Source: JACDAN01 sp035535195 (GTDB lineage: Bacteria > Actinomycetota > Thermoleophilia > Gaiellales > Gaiellaceae). Taken from it: DNA of 64,000 nt. The stretch lies in assembly GCA_035535195.1 (NCBI GenBank), contig DATLQK010000075.1, positions 18,771 through 82,770 of the forward strand, given 5' to 3'. Shown here one piece after another: positions 1-7,262 of the stretch (the first letter of the stretch is position 1; each line of letters starts with the position of its first letter). Under the pieces are notes generated by a model that had not been told where the DNA came from, ran no database searches, and worked only from the letters and a program-made list of their open reading frames with translations. A program made the translations under genes and the position numbers.

Positions 1-345
1 CTCGACCGGCCGATGCCGCCGGCACGGGCGCTCGCCGACGCAGGCGCCGCGGTCGCGCTCGCCACCGACTTCAACCCGGGAAGCGCGTTCTCCGAGAGCC
101 TGCCGCTGATCGCCGCGCTGGCGTGTACGCAGCTCCATCTATCCCCGGAGGAGGCACTGACGGCCATGACCGTGAACGCGGCTCACGTCCTCGGCCGCGC
201 CGACCGGAAGGGACGGCTGGCGCCGGGCTTCGACGCGGACATCGTCCTGGTCGAAGCGCCGGACTGGCGCTACCTCGCCTACCACCTCGCCGGCGACGTC
301 GTGAGCACCGTCGTCCAGGGCGGCGAGCCGGTGTACCGGCGCTAG
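1..345 (+). CDS. hutI: imidazolonepropionase, C-terminal part (5'-truncated by window edge)
   Basis: Imidazolonepropionase hydrolyses 4-imidazolone-5-propionate to N-formimino-L-glutamate in histidine degradation. The reading frame is open from base 1, so the gene begins outside the window; about 114 residues remain. The stretch ALATDFNPGSAFSES carries the family's DxNPG metal/substrate motif. The following helix-rich segment (PLIAALACT, EALTAMTVNAAHVLGR) and the end GDADIVLV-like strand with YLAYHLAG match the amidohydrolase C-terminus of HutI. The final TAG also forms the start of a TAGGCT hexamer ahead of the next gene. No other hut gene is visible. Confidence 0.88.
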   Translation, partial: LDRPMPPARALADAGAAVALATDFNPGSAFSESLPLIAALACTQLHLSPEEALTAMTVNAAHVLGRADRKGRLAPGFDADIVLVEAPDWRYLAYHLAGDVVSTVVQGGEPVYRR

Positions 346-348
346 GCT
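343..348 (+). promoter_or_regulatory. -10 hexamer overlapping hutI stop
   Basis: TAGGCT, 6 nt before the ATG at 355. Its TAG is the hutI stop codon. Confidence 0.45.
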
Positions 349-354
349 TGCCGC

Positions 355-753
355 ATGCCGAGCCGGAAGCAGCGCAAACGCCGCGCGAAGGCGAAGCGCC
401 ACGAATGGGAAGAGGTCTGGGTCGACGAAGAGGGCCACGAGATCGAGCCTCCGCCTGAAGCCGAGCTCGAGGCGCCGAGCCGGAACGGCAAGCGAACGAG
501 GCAGGCACCGATCCAACAGCGGGGCGGACGTCAGGTACAGCCGCCGTCGTGGCAGCGGGTGGGTAAGCGCGGCCTGATCTTCGCGCCGCTGATGTTCCTG
601 ACCGTCACGTTCCTGAGCGGCGACCTGACGGTCATCCAGCGGATCGTGAACACCGTCTTCCTGCTCGCGTTCTTCCTGCCGTTCAGCTACCTGATGGACA
701 CGCTGATGTACCGCATGGCACAGAAACGCGCCACGGCGGCGAAGAAGCGCTAA
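355..753 (+). CDS. small membrane protein of unknown function
   Basis: A 132-residue protein that I do not recognise. Residues 1-65 are highly charged (KQRKRRAKAKRH followed by an acidic, Glu-rich stretch and then a basic stretch). Two hydrophobic segments follow at about 74-91 (GLIFAPLMFLTVTFL) and 98-118 (VNTVFLLAFFLPFSYLMD), then a basic tail. This suggests a two-helix inner-membrane protein with its long N-terminus in the cytoplasm. There is no Shine-Dalgarno sequence; the start is supported by the hexamer at 343. Its TAA overlaps the stop of the convergent cupin gene (shared CTAA at 750-753). Confidence 0.7.
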   Translation: MPSRKQRKRRAKAKRHEWEEVWVDEEGHEIEPPPEAELEAPSRNGKRTRQAPIQQRGGRQVQPPSWQRVGKRGLIFAPLMFLTVTFLSGDLTVIQRIVNTVFLLAFFLPFSYLMDTLMYRMAQKRATAAKKR

Positions 754-1097
754 CCGACGGCCCGCGAGGGGTCGCCGCGGTAGTGCCCGGGCCCGGGCCA
801 GGGCGCGAGCAGCAGCATGATCCGGCCCCCCTCGGCCGAGGAGACGCGGTGGCGCTCCTTCTCCTCGAATCGGAACAGCGTCCCGGCGCCCGCCTCGATC
901 TGCTCATCGCCGGACGAGACCTGCACGCGACCGTCGACGACCACCATCCACGCGTGCTCGTGCACCTGGTGGTCGCCGAGCTGCTGCCCCGGCTCCAGGC
1001 CGATCAGCACTGCCCGGGCCTCCTCCGTCGAGTGGAGGACGATCGGACCCCGGGTCCCGCCTAGAAGCTCGACCTCGAGCAGGTTCCAGCTCTGCAC
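750..1097 (-). CDS. cupin-domain protein
   Basis: A 115-residue single-domain cupin. The stretch GDHQVHEHAWMVVVDGRVQV fits cupin motif 1, with HxH and a later Glu replaced by D/G-type residues. The segment with EAGAGTLFRFEEKERHRVSSAEG fits motif 2, with its conserved His. Such small cupins bind a metal and act as isomerases, dioxygenases or sensors; the substrate here cannot be told. The GTG start is chosen because TAGGAT lies 6 nt upstream. The gene converges on the preceding gene with overlapping stops. Confidence 0.75.
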   Translation of the reverse strand: MQSWNLLEVELLGGTRGPIVLHSTEEARAVLIGLEPGQQLGDHQVHEHAWMVVVDGRVQVSSGDEQIEAGAGTLFRFEEKERHRVSSAEGGRIMLLLAPWPGPGHYRGDPSRAVG

Positions 1098-1103
1098 GGC
1101 GCG

Positions 1104-1109
1104 ATCCTA
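1104..1109 (-). promoter_or_regulatory. -10 hexamer of cupin gene
   Basis: TAGGAT read on the minus strand, 6 nt before the GTG at 1097. Confidence 0.45.
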
Positions 1110-1128
1110 ACCGTGGAGAACCCCCGGT

Positions 1129-1134
1129 TAGACT
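1129..1134 (+). promoter_or_regulatory. -10 hexamer of metallo-hydrolase/hisS/aspS operon
   Basis: TAGACT, 9 nt before the ATG at 1144. It would head the operon 1144-4693. Confidence 0.45.
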
Positions 1135-1143
1135 CGCCCGGCG

Positions 1144-1761
1144 ATGGCGCTGACCGTCGAGACCTACCCGCTCGGGCCGACGCAGACGAACTGCTACGTC
1201 GTCCGTGCCGACCCCGCCGCGACCGAGGTCGTGGTGATCGACCCGGGCTATGAGGTGGTGCCGCCGGACGGCATCGAGGTCGCTGCGATCCTGATCACGC
1301 ACACCCACTTCGACCACATCGGCGGCGTCGCCGCCCTGGCGGACGCGTCTGGAGCGCCCGTCTACATCCCGGCTGCCGAGGCCGCCGTGCTCGAGAACCC
1401 CGAGGCCTTCTACCCCGGCCGGATGGTCCGCCCATACAACCCGGACGTCCGGCTCGGAGGCGACGAGGTGCTGGAGCTCGGTGCGCTCACCTTCGAGACC
1501 GTTTCCGTCCCCGGTCACTCACCGGGCCACGTCGCGTTCGCCGGCGAGGAAGCGCTCTTCTCCGGCGACGTCCTCTTCGCCGGGAGCGTCGGGCGCACCG
1601 ATCTGCCGTTCGCCGACTGGGAGACGCTCGTCGGCTCGATCCGCGCCCTGTTCGAGCGCTTCCCACCCGAGACGACGATCTACCCGGGCCACGGCCCGGC
1701 GACCACGCTCGGCGACGAGCGAGCCAACAACCCGTTCCTCGCCGAGCTACGCGCGTCGTGA
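1144..1761 (+). CDS. MBL-fold metallo-hydrolase (glyoxalase II-like)
   Basis: A 205-residue metallo-beta-lactamase-fold hydrolase. The zinc motif HTHFDH is at residues 53-58, with further ligands in PGHSPGH (about 124-130), SGDVLF and YPGHGP. The overall layout and length match the glyoxalase II-like, single-domain hydrolases encoded next to hisS in many actinobacteria and firmicutes. Glyoxalase II itself cleaves S-lactoylglutathione, but the C-terminal glutathione-binding domain is absent, so another thioester is likely. Its TGA overlaps the GTG start of hisS (GTGA), suggesting coupled translation. Confidence 0.85.
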   Translation: MALTVETYPLGPTQTNCYVVRADPAATEVVVIDPGYEVVPPDGIEVAAILITHTHFDHIGGVAALADASGAPVYIPAAEAAVLENPEAFYPGRMVRPYNPDVRLGGDEVLELGALTFETVSVPGHSPGHVAFAGEEALFSGDVLFAGSVGRTDLPFADWETLVGSIRALFERFPPETTIYPGHGPATTLGDERANNPFLAELRAS

Positions 1762-2951
1762 GCTTTGAGGCGCCGAGGGGGACGCATGACATCCTCCCGT
1801 CCGAGCAGCCGCTCTGGCAGCGGCTCGCCGTGGAGGCGGAGCGGCTGTGCGCGCTCTACGGCTACCGCAAGATCGTGACGCCCGGCTTCGAGGACACGGA
1901 GCTCTTCATCCGCACCTCGGGCGGCGGCTCCGACGTGGTGCAGAAGGAGATGTACACGTTCGAGGACCGGGGCGGGCGTTCCCTGACGCTCCGGCCCGAG
2001 GCGACAGCGCCGATCTGCCGCGCCTACCTCCAGCACGGCATGCACCGCGAGCCACAGCCGGTGAAGCTGTACACCCTCGGGCCGATGTGGCGCTACGACC
2101 GTCCCCAGAAGGGGCGGTATCGCGAGCACTGGCAGCTCTCGGTCGAGGCGATCGGCTCCGACGACCCGGCGGTGGACGGCGAGCTGATCCAGTTCTACGC
2201 GGAGCTCCTCCGCCGCCTGGGCGTGACCGACTACGTCCTGCTGCTCAACTCGATCGGAGACGCCAACTGCCGCCCGGCCTACGTCGAGCGGCTCGAAGCC
2301 TGGCTGGACGAGCACGAGTCGGAGCTCGACGAGGAGACCAGCTCGAAGCGGTCGACTACGCCGCTCCGCGTCTTCGACGTGAAGAGCGAGCGGATGCAGC
2401 AGCTCCTCGCGGACGCGCCGAAGATCGGCGACTCGCTGTGCGAGGAGTGCCGCGCCCATTTCGCCGAGGTCCGGCGCCTGCTCGACGCCGCCGGCGTCGC
2501 GTACCAGCTCGATCCGACGCTCGTGCGCGGCCTCGACTACTACACACGCACGACCTTCGAGTTCCGCGACGCCGCGATCGGAGCGCAGAGCGCGATCTGC
2601 GGCGGCGGGCGCTACGACGGGCTGATCGAGGCGATCGGCGGGCCCCCGACGCCGGCAATCGGCTTCGGCGCAGGCATCGAGCGCCTGCTCCTCTCCGTCG
2701 GCGACCTCGAGGTCGAGCCGGAGCAGATCGACGTCTTCTTCGTCGCCGAGGAGGGTGCCGACCGTGCGGCGATCGCAGCGGCGCTCGCCGAGCTGCGCCG
2801 CCGCGAGATCAGCGCTGACATGGACTACGCCGGCCGCTCGGTCAAGGGCCAGAGGACGCAGGCCCAGCGGCTGGGAGCGCGCCGCGTGGTGGTCGTCGAG
2901 CCGGGCCAGACCCCGGACGTCGATGCGCTCGTCAAGGAGGTGCGGCCATGA
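1758..2951 (+). CDS. hisS: histidyl-tRNA synthetase
   Basis: Class II synthetase that charges tRNA-His; 397 residues, slightly shorter than the usual 420. It begins with RGTHDILP, the standard HisRS N-terminus. Motif 1 (RPEATAPICRAY), motif 2 (GPMWRYDRPQKGRYREH), the histidine-specific loop LVRGLDYYTRTTFEF, GGGRYDGL, and motif 3 (IGFGAGIERLLL) are all present. The C-terminal anticodon-binding domain runs from about residue 310 to the end. The GTG start overlaps the preceding stop, and the gene's own stop overlaps the ATG of aspS. Confidence 0.97.
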   Translation: MSFEAPRGTHDILPSEQPLWQRLAVEAERLCALYGYRKIVTPGFEDTELFIRTSGGGSDVVQKEMYTFEDRGGRSLTLRPEATAPICRAYLQHGMHREPQPVKLYTLGPMWRYDRPQKGRYREHWQLSVEAIGSDDPAVDGELIQFYAELLRRLGVTDYVLLLNSIGDANCRPAYVERLEAWLDEHESELDEETSSKRSTTPLRVFDVKSERMQQLLADAPKIGDSLCEECRAHFAEVRRLLDAAGVAYQLDPTLVRGLDYYTRTTFEFRDAAIGAQSAICGGGRYDGLIEAIGGPPTPAIGFGAGIERLLLSVGDLEVEPEQIDVFFVAEEGADRAAIAAALAELRRREISADMDYAGRSVKGQRTQAQRLGARRVVVVEPGQTPDVDALVKEVRP

Positions 2952-4693
2952 GCTGGCGCGACCTCGGGGCAGGAGAGCTCCGCAAGGACAACGTCGGGCA
3001 GCGACTGACCCTCGCCGGCTGGACCGCGCGCCGCCGCGACCACGGCGGCCTGATCTTCATCGACCTCCGCGACCAGAGCGGGATGGCGCAGCTCGTGATC
3101 AACCCCGAGCGCAGCCCGGAGGCCGCCCGGATCGCGCACGACGTCCGCAACGAGTTCGTGCTCCGCGGGACCGGCGAGGTCGTGGCGCGCGCGCCGGAAG
3201 CCGTGAACCCGAACCTGCCGACCGGCGAGGTCGAGCTCCTGGTCGACGAGCTCGACCTCATCTCTCGCTCGACGGCACTGCCGTTCCAGCTCGACGAGGA
3301 GAACGTCGACGAGACACTGCGCTACCGCTATCGCTGGCTCGACCTCCGCCGCGACCGGCTGCAGCGCAACATCCGGACCCGGGCGCAGCTCGTCTCGATC
3401 ATCCGCCAGGAGATGGAGGCGGACGGCTTCGTGGACATCGAGACGCCGATCATGGCCAAGCCGACGCCGGAGGGGGCCCGCGACTTCCTGGTCCCGACAC
3501 GTCTCCAGCAGGGGAAGTTCTTCGCGCTGCCGCAGTCGCCGCAGATCTACAAGCAGCTGCTCGTGATCTCCGGGTTCGAGCGCTACTACCAGATCGCGCG
3601 CTGCTTTCGTGACGAGGACCTGCGCGCCGACCGGCTGCAGGAGCTGACCCAGCTCGACGTCGAGACGGCATTCCCCGACCAGGAGCGGATCTTCGCCCTG
3701 ATGGAGCGGATCGTCGTTCGGATCTGGCGCGAGACGATCGGGGTGGAGCTCGAGACTCCGTTCCGGCGGATGGCCTGGCAGGAGGCCGAGCTGCGGTTCG
3801 GGTCGGACAAGCCGGACCTCCGCTTCGGGCTCGAGATCCAGGACGCCACCGAGCGCACGCGCGACTCGGAGTTCGGCGTCTTCGCGAACGCGGAGGTCGT
3901 TCGCTACGTGCAGGTGCCGCGCGAGTTGTCCCGCTCCGAGGTCCAGAAGCTCGAGGACATGGCGAAGCCGTGGGGCGCCAAGGGCCTCGCCTACATCGTC
4001 GTCCGCGAGGACGGCGAGGTCTCGTCGCCGATCGCGAAGTTCCTCTCCGAGGAGGAGCTCGAGTCGTTCCGAGAGCCGGGCACGACGTCGCTCTTCGTCG
4101 CCGACACCCCGAAGCTGGCTGCGAAGGTGCTCGGGCTGCTGCGCCTTCACCTCGGCCGCGAGCTCGGTCTGATCGACCGCAACGCCTGGGAGTTCCTCTG
4201 GGTGACGCCGATGCCGCTGCTCGAGTGGAACGAGGACGAGGACCGTTGGACGGCGCAGCACCACCCGTTCACCCGCCCCGCGGACGACAGCCTGCCGTTG
4301 CTGGACACGGACCCCGGTGCGGCGAGCGCGGTCGCCTACGACCTCGTCGGGAACGGAATCGAGCTCGCCGGCGGGTCGATCCGGATCCACGAGCCCGAGC
4401 TGCAGGCGCGCGTGTTCGACTTCCTGGGCATCTCGCCGGAGGAGCAGCGCGCGAAGTTCGGCTTTCTGCTGGACGCACTCGCAATGGGGGCGCCGCCGCA
4501 CGGCGGGATCGCGTCGGGGATCGACCGTCTGACGATGGCGCTCCTCGATGAACCGGTGATCCGGGACACCCTCGCCTTCCCGAAGAACCAGGCCGGTGTC
4601 GACCCGATGAGCGGCGCGCCGACCGAGGTTCCGGACGAGCAGCTGGCCGAACTGGGCCTTCAATTAAGGGCCGGGGCCAAATCTTCCGATTGA
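2948..4693 (+). CDS. aspS: aspartyl-tRNA synthetase (bacterial type, probably non-discriminating)
   Basis: Class II synthetase of 581 residues with the OB anticodon domain (about 1-105), catalytic core and bacterial GAD insertion. Signatures are PQSPQIYKQLL, CFRDEDLRADR and the motif 3 stretch GIASGIDRLTMALL. In the anticodon domain the loop reads RRRDHGG with His at 32. In Pseudomonas, His at the matching place is linked to charging both tRNA-Asp and tRNA-Asn; Escherichia has Leu. I therefore infer a non-discriminating enzyme working with GatCAB, which is not in this window. The start overlaps hisS by 4 bases. Confidence 0.96.
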   Translation: MSWRDLGAGELRKDNVGQRLTLAGWTARRRDHGGLIFIDLRDQSGMAQLVINPERSPEAARIAHDVRNEFVLRGTGEVVARAPEAVNPNLPTGEVELLVDELDLISRSTALPFQLDEENVDETLRYRYRWLDLRRDRLQRNIRTRAQLVSIIRQEMEADGFVDIETPIMAKPTPEGARDFLVPTRLQQGKFFALPQSPQIYKQLLVISGFERYYQIARCFRDEDLRADRLQELTQLDVETAFPDQERIFALMERIVVRIWRETIGVELETPFRRMAWQEAELRFGSDKPDLRFGLEIQDATERTRDSEFGVFANAEVVRYVQVPRELSRSEVQKLEDMAKPWGAKGLAYIVVREDGEVSSPIAKFLSEEELESFREPGTTSLFVADTPKLAAKVLGLLRLHLGRELGLIDRNAWEFLWVTPMPLLEWNEDEDRWTAQHHPFTRPADDSLPLLDTDPGAASAVAYDLVGNGIELAGGSIRIHEPELQARVFDFLGISPEEQRAKFGFLLDALAMGAPPHGGIASGIDRLTMALLDEPVIRDTLAFPKNQAGVDPMSGAPTEVPDEQLAELGLQLRAGAKSSD

Positions 4694-4747
4694 GTCGGCA
4701 TACTTTCGGCAGGTTTTCGCGTCACGCGACGAACCAGAGAGGAACCC

Positions 4748-5596
4748 ATGGCCCAAGAAGAGCGCGCACAGCCTGCGATCACCTCGCTTCCGCGGGTTGA
4801 GGATCTCCCCGTGGCCCAGCAGGGCTACGAGCAGCAGCATGTCCACGAGGCGTTCGAGTCGTTCCGGCGCCATCTCGTGCAGCTCCAGGCGCAGCTCCGC
4901 GTGCTCCAGGCGGCGGGGCAGGGCGCGCAGGTCGATCCCACCGGTCATGCCGTGCGGATGGACGCGCTGCACCTCATCCGCGAGGCGGCCGAGTTCGCCG
5001 ACGTGCTCGAGCGCGATGCGCAGCGCGCGTCCGCGACCCAGATCGCGCGCACGGAGCAGGAGGTCCGCGGCAAGCAGACCGACCTCTCGCGGCGCGAGAG
5101 CGAGATCGAGACCTACCGGCAGGAGAGCGAGCGGCAGCGCGCCGAGATCGTGAACGCGGCGCGGAACGAAGCCCGCCAGCTTCTGGCCGACGCGAACCGC
5201 CAGGCGACCCAGGAGCTGCGCGAGGCCGAGGCGCGCGGCGCCCGACTGCTCGAGCAGTCGCGGCACCAGGCGACCGAGCTCACGAACTCGGCGCGCGCCG
5301 AGGTCGAGCAGACGCTCGAGTGGGCCCGCGCCCAGGGCGGGGCGATCATGGCCCGCGCCCAACAGGGCGCCGAGCAGCTGCTCGCCGCGGCAGGCCTGGG
5401 CGACGACGTTGTCTCAGGCGTGTCGGACGCGATCGTCAAGGCGGCCCAGTCGGAGACCGAGGGCGCGAGGCCACAGGAGCTTCAGCACCGGCCCGAGCCG
5501 GTCGCGGCTGCGCCCGAGCCGACGCACGAGGCACCGGAGCCGACGGGAGCGGCGCCGGAGCCCGAGCAGGAGAAGCCCAGGCCGGACGCCGGTTAG
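4748..5596 (+). CDS. DivIVA-like coiled-coil protein
   Basis: A 282-residue cytoplasmic protein. The N-terminal stretch (about 14-55), with QQGYEQQHVHEAFESFRRHL, resembles the DivIVA membrane-targeting and first coiled-coil region (GYDxxxVDxFL). Residues 75-215 are an Ala/Glu/Arg-rich coiled coil with repeats such as RNEARQLLADANRQA. The last 60 residues are a Pro/Glu-rich disordered tail. An AGAGAGGA Shine-Dalgarno sequence precedes the ATG, unlike most operon-leading genes here. DivIVA-type proteins organise polar growth or septation. It is followed by membrane and RlpA-like genes, which supports an envelope role. Confidence 0.7.
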   Translation: MAQEERAQPAITSLPRVEDLPVAQQGYEQQHVHEAFESFRRHLVQLQAQLRVLQAAGQGAQVDPTGHAVRMDALHLIREAAEFADVLERDAQRASATQIARTEQEVRGKQTDLSRRESEIETYRQESERQRAEIVNAARNEARQLLADANRQATQELREAEARGARLLEQSRHQATELTNSARAEVEQTLEWARAQGGAIMARAQQGAEQLLAAAGLGDDVVSGVSDAIVKAAQSETEGARPQELQHRPEPVAAAPEPTHEAPEPTGAAPEPEQEKPRPDAG

Positions 5597-5599
5597 CCT
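5594..5599 (+). promoter_or_regulatory. -10 hexamer overlapping stop of DivIVA-like gene
   Basis: TAGCCT, 6 nt before the GTG at 5606. Its TAG is the upstream stop codon. Confidence 0.4.
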
Positions 5600-5605
5600 T
5601 CCGGC

Positions 5606-5902
5606 GTGGAGGGACTGGGGGCCAGGTTCGCGCTCGAGGTGGCCTTCCTGATCGCGCTTGCGATCGGAGTGGGGGTCGCCGAGCTGAGCGCAACGTCGAT
5701 CGTGGTCGTGATGGCGCTCGGCTGGCTCGTGGTCTGCCTGTTCGAGCTTGCGGTCTGGGCCGAAGGCCCGCGGTTCCCGGTGCTCGAGCGCCGCGTTCCC
5801 GCCGAGGAGACCGAGCCGGCGGCGGTGACAGAGATTCGCCCGCCGGACGCGCCCCGGCGACGACGCTTCTGGCGGCGCCGTCGAGACGGGGAGGCCGCAT
5901 AG
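5606..5902 (+). CDS. two-helix membrane protein (copy A)
   Basis: A 98-residue protein of unknown function. Two hydrophobic helices lie at about 8-27 (FALEVAFLIALAIGVGVAEL) and 31-52, followed by a cytoplasmic, Arg-rich tail (RRRRFWRRRR). Its membrane part closely resembles that of the next gene: E-hydrophobic-A-x-L-x-A-L-x-x-G-x-G, then a second helix containing IVVVM. They look like tandem duplicates of one membrane module. GTG start, immediately followed by the next gene (TAG then ATG). Confidence 0.65.
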   Translation: MEGLGARFALEVAFLIALAIGVGVAELSATSIVVVMALGWLVVCLFELAVWAEGPRFPVLERRVPAEETEPAAVTEIRPPDAPRRRRFWRRRRDGEAA

Positions 5903-6607
5903 ATGCTCTCGGCCCGGCTGCGCCTCGCCGGGGAGATCGCAATCCTCGCGCTCGTCGCGCTCGGCCTCGGGCTCGGGGGATTCGACGCGCTCGTGATCGT
6001 CGTCGTGATGACAGCCGCCGTGGTGCTCGTCGCGCTGCTCGACCGCGCGAGCTCGAAGTCGGCGGCAGGGGCGAGCGGAGCCGAGGCATGTCCCGAGGAG
6101 GCGCCGCCGCCGCGGGGCGAGCGAGTCGAGCCTGAGCCCTCGGCCGAGGAGGAGCTTCCGGCGCGGGCGGAGGAGCCCGAACCGGCGCCCGCGGTGAGCG
6201 AGCGCAGTGCACGGGCGCTCCTCGCAAGCGCGCCGCCGCCTCTGCCGCCGGAGCAGCGGAAGCCGGCAGCGGCCCGAAGGCCGCCGCAGCAAGAGGCGGA
6301 GCGCAAGAAGCCGGCGCGACGCCCGCTCCTCGAGCGCCGTCCCAAATTGCCGAAGGCCGCGCCGCCGGCGCCCGAGCCGGAACCTGCGGCGGTCGTGAGC
6401 GCGCCGCCCCGCGAGTGGAACCTCTGGGAGCTTCAGAGAGCCGTCCGTGATGCGGGCGAACGGCACGAGGAATGGAGCGCGCTCCTGATCCACCTGAGGG
6501 AGTTCGCGAACGCGGACGGCGAGCTCCCGCTCGAGTTCGACGGGCTCGTGCGCGAGTCGTTCGGAGACGTGCTCGCCGAGCCGACGGAGTCGGCGGCCAT
6601 CTCGTGA
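5903..6607 (+). CDS. two-helix membrane protein with long charged tail (copy B)
   Basis: A 234-residue protein. Residues 8-47 form two helices homologous to those of the preceding gene (EIAILALVALGLGLGGF, then LVIVVVMTAAVVLVALL). A Pro/Glu/Ala-rich linker of about 120 residues follows. A C-terminal globular stretch of about 65 residues (from EWNLWELQRAVRDA onward) is predicted helical. No known domain is recognised. Starts directly at the upstream stop, and its own stop overlaps the GTG of the RlpA-like gene, so the trio is probably co-translated. Confidence 0.65.
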   Translation: MLSARLRLAGEIAILALVALGLGLGGFDALVIVVVMTAAVVLVALLDRASSKSAAGASGAEACPEEAPPPRGERVEPEPSAEEELPARAEEPEPAPAVSERSARALLASAPPPLPPEQRKPAAARRPPQQEAERKKPARRPLLERRPKLPKAAPPAPEPEPAAVVSAPPREWNLWELQRAVRDAGERHEEWSALLIHLREFANADGELPLEFDGLVRESFGDVLAEPTESAAIS

Positions 6608-7032
6608 GCGCGGTCCTGGCGCAGAGGGCGCTGCTTCTCGCCGGCGCGACCCTCGTCGCCGCCGTGGCGGCCCTTGCGATCTCCCACCAGCTCTCCACGG
6701 CATCGAGCGCGAACGAGCTTCCGGCCTCCGTGCCCGCGCCGGGCGGCGGCTGGTACCAGGCGCTCGCGGGACCGGAGGCGCCGCGGGCCTACGGGCGCCC
6801 GACGGCGTGCGGCAACGTCCTGGAGCGCTCGACGCTCGGCGTCTCCCATCCCGTGCTCGTCTGCGGCGCGAAGATCTACGTCGGTCACGGGAACACCGAG
6901 ATGCTGACGCAGGTCGTCGCGCGCGGACCGGGGACCTCGGCCGTCCAGTTCGGCCTGACCGAGGCTCTCGCACGTGCGCTGGACGTGCGCGGTCGCACGA
7001 CCATTCGCTGGCGCTTCGCGCAGCCGAGGTAG
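6604..7032 (+). CDS. RlpA-like double-psi beta-barrel protein
   Basis: About 142 residues from the GTG that overlaps the preceding stop. An N-terminal helix (about 5-26, LAQRALLLAGATLVAAVAAL) anchors or exports it. The barrel begins with TACGNVLERSTLGVSH and VLVCGAKIYV and continues with VVARGPG, QFGLTEALARAL and TTIRW, the order seen in RlpA lytic transglycosylases. RlpA cleaves naked glycan strands at septa. Here the catalytic Asp of the usual DRGP is Ala (ARGP), and the SPOR domain is absent. It may bind rather than cut glycan, or use other residues. Confidence 0.7.
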   Translation: MSAVLAQRALLLAGATLVAAVAALAISHQLSTASSANELPASVPAPGGGWYQALAGPEAPRAYGRPTACGNVLERSTLGVSHPVLVCGAKIYVGHGNTEMLTQVVARGPGTSAVQFGLTEALARALDVRGRTTIRWRFAQPR

Positions 7033-7043
7033 GCGATCGCGAC

Positions 7044-7049
7044 TACAGT
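7044..7049 (+). promoter_or_regulatory. -10 hexamer of candidate structured RNA
   Basis: TACAGT, ending 6 nt before G7056, where the proposed closing stem of the RNA begins. Confidence 0.4.
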
Positions 7050-7055
7050 GCGACG

Positions 7056-7240
7056 GCTCGACCCTGTGCGTGGCGGCGCGCAATAACGTGAACCAATACA
7101 CACGCGAAGGGAGTTCGAGTCCGGCCCGGGCCTCAGAACCCGGAACGGCTTGGCACCCACCTGGCTAGTCCAGGTTCGCAGAGCGCGTCTACATCGGCAG
7201 GGTGGAGCAATTTTCCGAAAAGCCCGCTCAGGCGGCTTTT
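7056..7240 (+). ncRNA. candidate structured RNA, possibly 6S RNA
   Basis: There is no open frame in this 230-base gap. I can fold a closing stem (7056-7059 with 7205-7208 and 7061-7064 with 7200-7203, one G-G mismatch). Inside an internal loop lies a second helix (7075-7081 with 7183-7189). Local hairpins are at 7159-7164/7170-7175 and 7126-7130/7139-7143. A terminator follows at 7218-7240. Length (about 185 nt), a rod shape with a large central loop, and position between aspS and mnmA match 6S RNA, which lies in the same interval in Bacillus. No sequence-level match was made, so identity is inference. Confidence 0.4.
7218..7240 (+). terminator. Rho-independent terminator
   Basis: AAAAGCC (7218-7224) pairs with GGCTTTT (7234-7240) around a 9-base loop, ending in four T. 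It closes the candidate RNA and lies before mnmA. Confidence 0.65.
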
Positions 7241-7249
7241 CCTTTGGGC

Positions 7250-7255
7250 TACCGT
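7250..7255 (+). promoter_or_regulatory. -10 hexamer of mnmA
   Basis: TACCGT, 7 nt before the ATG at 7263. It favours that ATG over the GTG at 7254, which lies inside the hexamer. Confidence 0.4.
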
Positions 7256-7262
7256 GGTCCGC

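Noticed and set aside
2825..4663. Minus-strand open frame opposite aspS
   Set aside because: Antisense to a certain aspS gene, with low-complexity Arg/Val/Leu composition and no promoter or motif.
7113..7122. tRNA-like T-arm sequence GTTCGAGTCC
   Set aside because: No acceptor stem, anticodon arm or CCA end can be paired around it; it is better explained as part of the larger folded RNA.
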